A program made the position numbers and the translations under genes. From Geobacteraceae bacterium (GTDB lineage Bacteria; Desulfobacterota; Desulfuromonadia; Desulfuromonadales; Desulfuromonadaceae), in the NCBI GenBank assembly GCA_020201305.1, contig JAIVHC010000024.1:1-7425 (forward strand): DNA of 7,425 nucleotides, written 5' to 3'. How positions within the stretch are numbered: the first letter of the stretch is position 1; the number at the start of each line of letters is the position of its first letter. Shown here in pieces: positions 6,305-7,425 of this stretch. The notes under the pieces were generated by a model. It was not told the origin of the DNA. It did no database searches and saw nothing but the letters and a program-made list of their open reading frames with translations.

Positions 6305-7425
6305 ATGGGGTTACTGTCCAATACCGTCAGTTTAACTGTGTTTGATGTCGTGGGAGAGATGCCGCAGCAGGAGTTGATCCCCTGGATTGAGGCTCAGCTC
6401 CAGCAGAATGCCTTCAGCTCTATTGAGAACAGCAGTGAAGAACTCTCCCTCGGCTGGGTGGAGCTGGACGACTTTCAGGAACGCGATTTCACCAATCCGG
6501 GAGCATGGTGGCGCGAGAACTATGTCACCTTCTCGCTGCGGCGCGATCAGCGCCGTCTTCCTTCAGCGCTGGTCAAGGGGGAGCTGAAACGCGAGCAGGA
6601 GAAATTCCTGCAGCAGAATCCGACCTTTCAGCGCGTGCCCAAGGATAAGAATGACGAACTCAAGGAGCTGGTGCGTACGCGCCTGCTCGTCAAGGTGCTG
6701 CCGTCCCCCACGGTGCTGGATCTGCTCTGGGATACCCGCAAGGATCAGGTGCTGTTCGCGAGTACGAGCAAGCGCGCCATCGACGATGTGGTGGATCTGT
6801 TCAGTAAAAGTTTCCCGGGGTTACGTCTGGTGGTGCGCCACCCGGCGGCGCGCGCACGCGCGGTGGTGGGAGATGAGTATGCCCCGCTGCTGGAGCAGAC
6901 CCTGAGTACCGATGTGGAGGCGCCGGTAACCCAGCAGATTGAGCAGAACGCGTGGCTGGGGCACGAATTTCTCCTCTGGCTCATGTATCAGACCACCAAC
7001 AGTGATTCAGCGTATCGGGTGGAATGCCCCGGCCCCGCGGCAAAAGGGGAGCCGTTTCGCGCCTGGCTCGATGAGCGCATGGTCCTTGCCGGCAGCGGCA
7101 ATGAGGGGGTGCAGAAGGTCACGGTATCCGGGCCGCAGGATAACTTTGAGGAGGTATGTGTCGCCCTCGGGCGCGGCAAACAGATGTCAGAGGCCACCAT
7201 CTATCTGGATAAATATGAGTACCAGTGGCGTCTGACCCTTAAAGGGGAGCTGTTTCAGTTCGGCTCCTTTAAGTGCCCGGCGGTGAAGATCGATAAAAGC
7301 GCCGCGATGGAGGATGAACAGCAGGCGGTATTTTTTGAACGGTTGCATGTGCTCGAAGAGGGGATGCAGTTGTTTGACACCCTGTTGCGCACCTTTTTGC
7401 GCCAGCGCCTCGGTTCGGGGTGGGA
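6305..7425 (+). CDS. rdgC: RdgC-like recombination-associated protein, C-terminus beyond the right edge
   Basis: The frame is open from ATG 6305 to the window end (373 codons, no stop). AAGGAG at 6288-6293 supports the start with 11-nt spacing. The layout of the first half follows RdgC: a short beta-rich start (LLSNTVSLTVFDV), a GWVEL block near residue 50 (compare GWVPP in E. coli), LPSALVKGELKREQEKFL near 85-102, an acidic/basic KDKNDELKELVRTRLL helix near 113-128, and LPSPTVLDLLWDTRKDQVLF near 132-151. RdgC forms a ring-shaped dimer that binds double-stranded DNA, limits RecA filament formation and restrains recombination at stalled forks. E. coli RdgC has 303 residues, so this copy is already at least 70 residues longer, with an extended C-terminal half rich in Gln and acidic residues. 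The assignment rests on recalled motif order, and overall identity looks low. The neighbouring transglycosylase is divergent and gives no functional clue. Confidence 0.7.
   Translation, partial: MGLLSNTVSLTVFDVVGEMPQQELIPWIEAQLQQNAFSSIENSSEELSLGWVELDDFQERDFTNPGAWWRENYVTFSLRRDQRRLPSALVKGELKREQEKFLQQNPTFQRVPKDKNDELKELVRTRLLVKVLPSPTVLDLLWDTRKDQVLFASTSKRAIDDVVDLFSKSFPGLRLVVRHPAARARAVVGDEYAPLLEQTLSTDVEAPVTQQIEQNAWLGHEFLLWLMYQTTNSDSAYRVECPGPAAKGEPFRAWLDERMVLAGSGNEGVQKVTVSGPQDNFEEVCVALGRGKQMSEATIYLDKYEYQWRLTLKGELFQFGSFKCPAVKIDKSAAMEDEQQAVFFERLHVLEEGMQLFDTLLRTFLRQRLGSGW

Overview
The window looks like a chromosomal stretch from a Gram-negative, free-living bacterium. A Desulfuromonadia/Geobacter-type (former deltaproteobacterial) host is my best guess. 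It rests on the mix of a membrane HD-GYP protein, a CPA2 antiporter with CBS domains, an MtfA-type peptidase, a soluble-looking SLT transglycosylase and an RdgC-type protein. No gene here is taxonomically decisive. GC content changes along the window: the HD-GYP and unknown-protein parts are AT-richer, the antiporter and rdgC parts GC-richer.

Layout, left to right. A small lipoprotein gene runs off the left edge on the minus strand (1-217). Divergent from it is a broken gene for a membrane-bound HD-GYP cyclic-di-GMP phosphodiesterase (355-1604, +). It has lost a segment that includes the catalytic HD motif and is split into two frames. Convergent with it is a complete 581-residue cation:proton antiporter with a C-terminal CBS pair (1655-3400, -). 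Upstream of that, on the same strand, is a complete mtfA-type zinc peptidase gene (3525-4328, -). Next comes a strong hairpin (4461-4497) and then a small unrecognised gene (4510-5108, +), split by a 162-bp element. An SLT-domain lytic transglycosylase gene (5172-6017, -) and a divergent rdgC-like gene (6305 to the right edge, +) close the window.

The clearest discovery is the element at 4812-4973. It has 15-bp imperfect terminal inverted repeats starting GTAACT, is flanked by a perfect 8-bp direct repeat GTGAATAT, and has a highly palindromic interior and no transposase. It therefore looks like a MITE, possibly mobilised by an IS66-family transposase. Removing it with one copy of the duplication joins the two flanking reading frames exactly in phase and restores a 142-residue protein, so the insertion inactivated a formerly intact gene.

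The genes do not form one obvious pathway. The two minus-strand genes mtfA and antiporter are separated by 124 bp and may or may not be co-transcribed. Two of the eight genes are broken, by different mechanisms (internal deletion and MITE insertion), which suggests a locus undergoing decay. I see no CRISPR array, tRNA, complete rRNA, toxin-antitoxin pair or defence island here.
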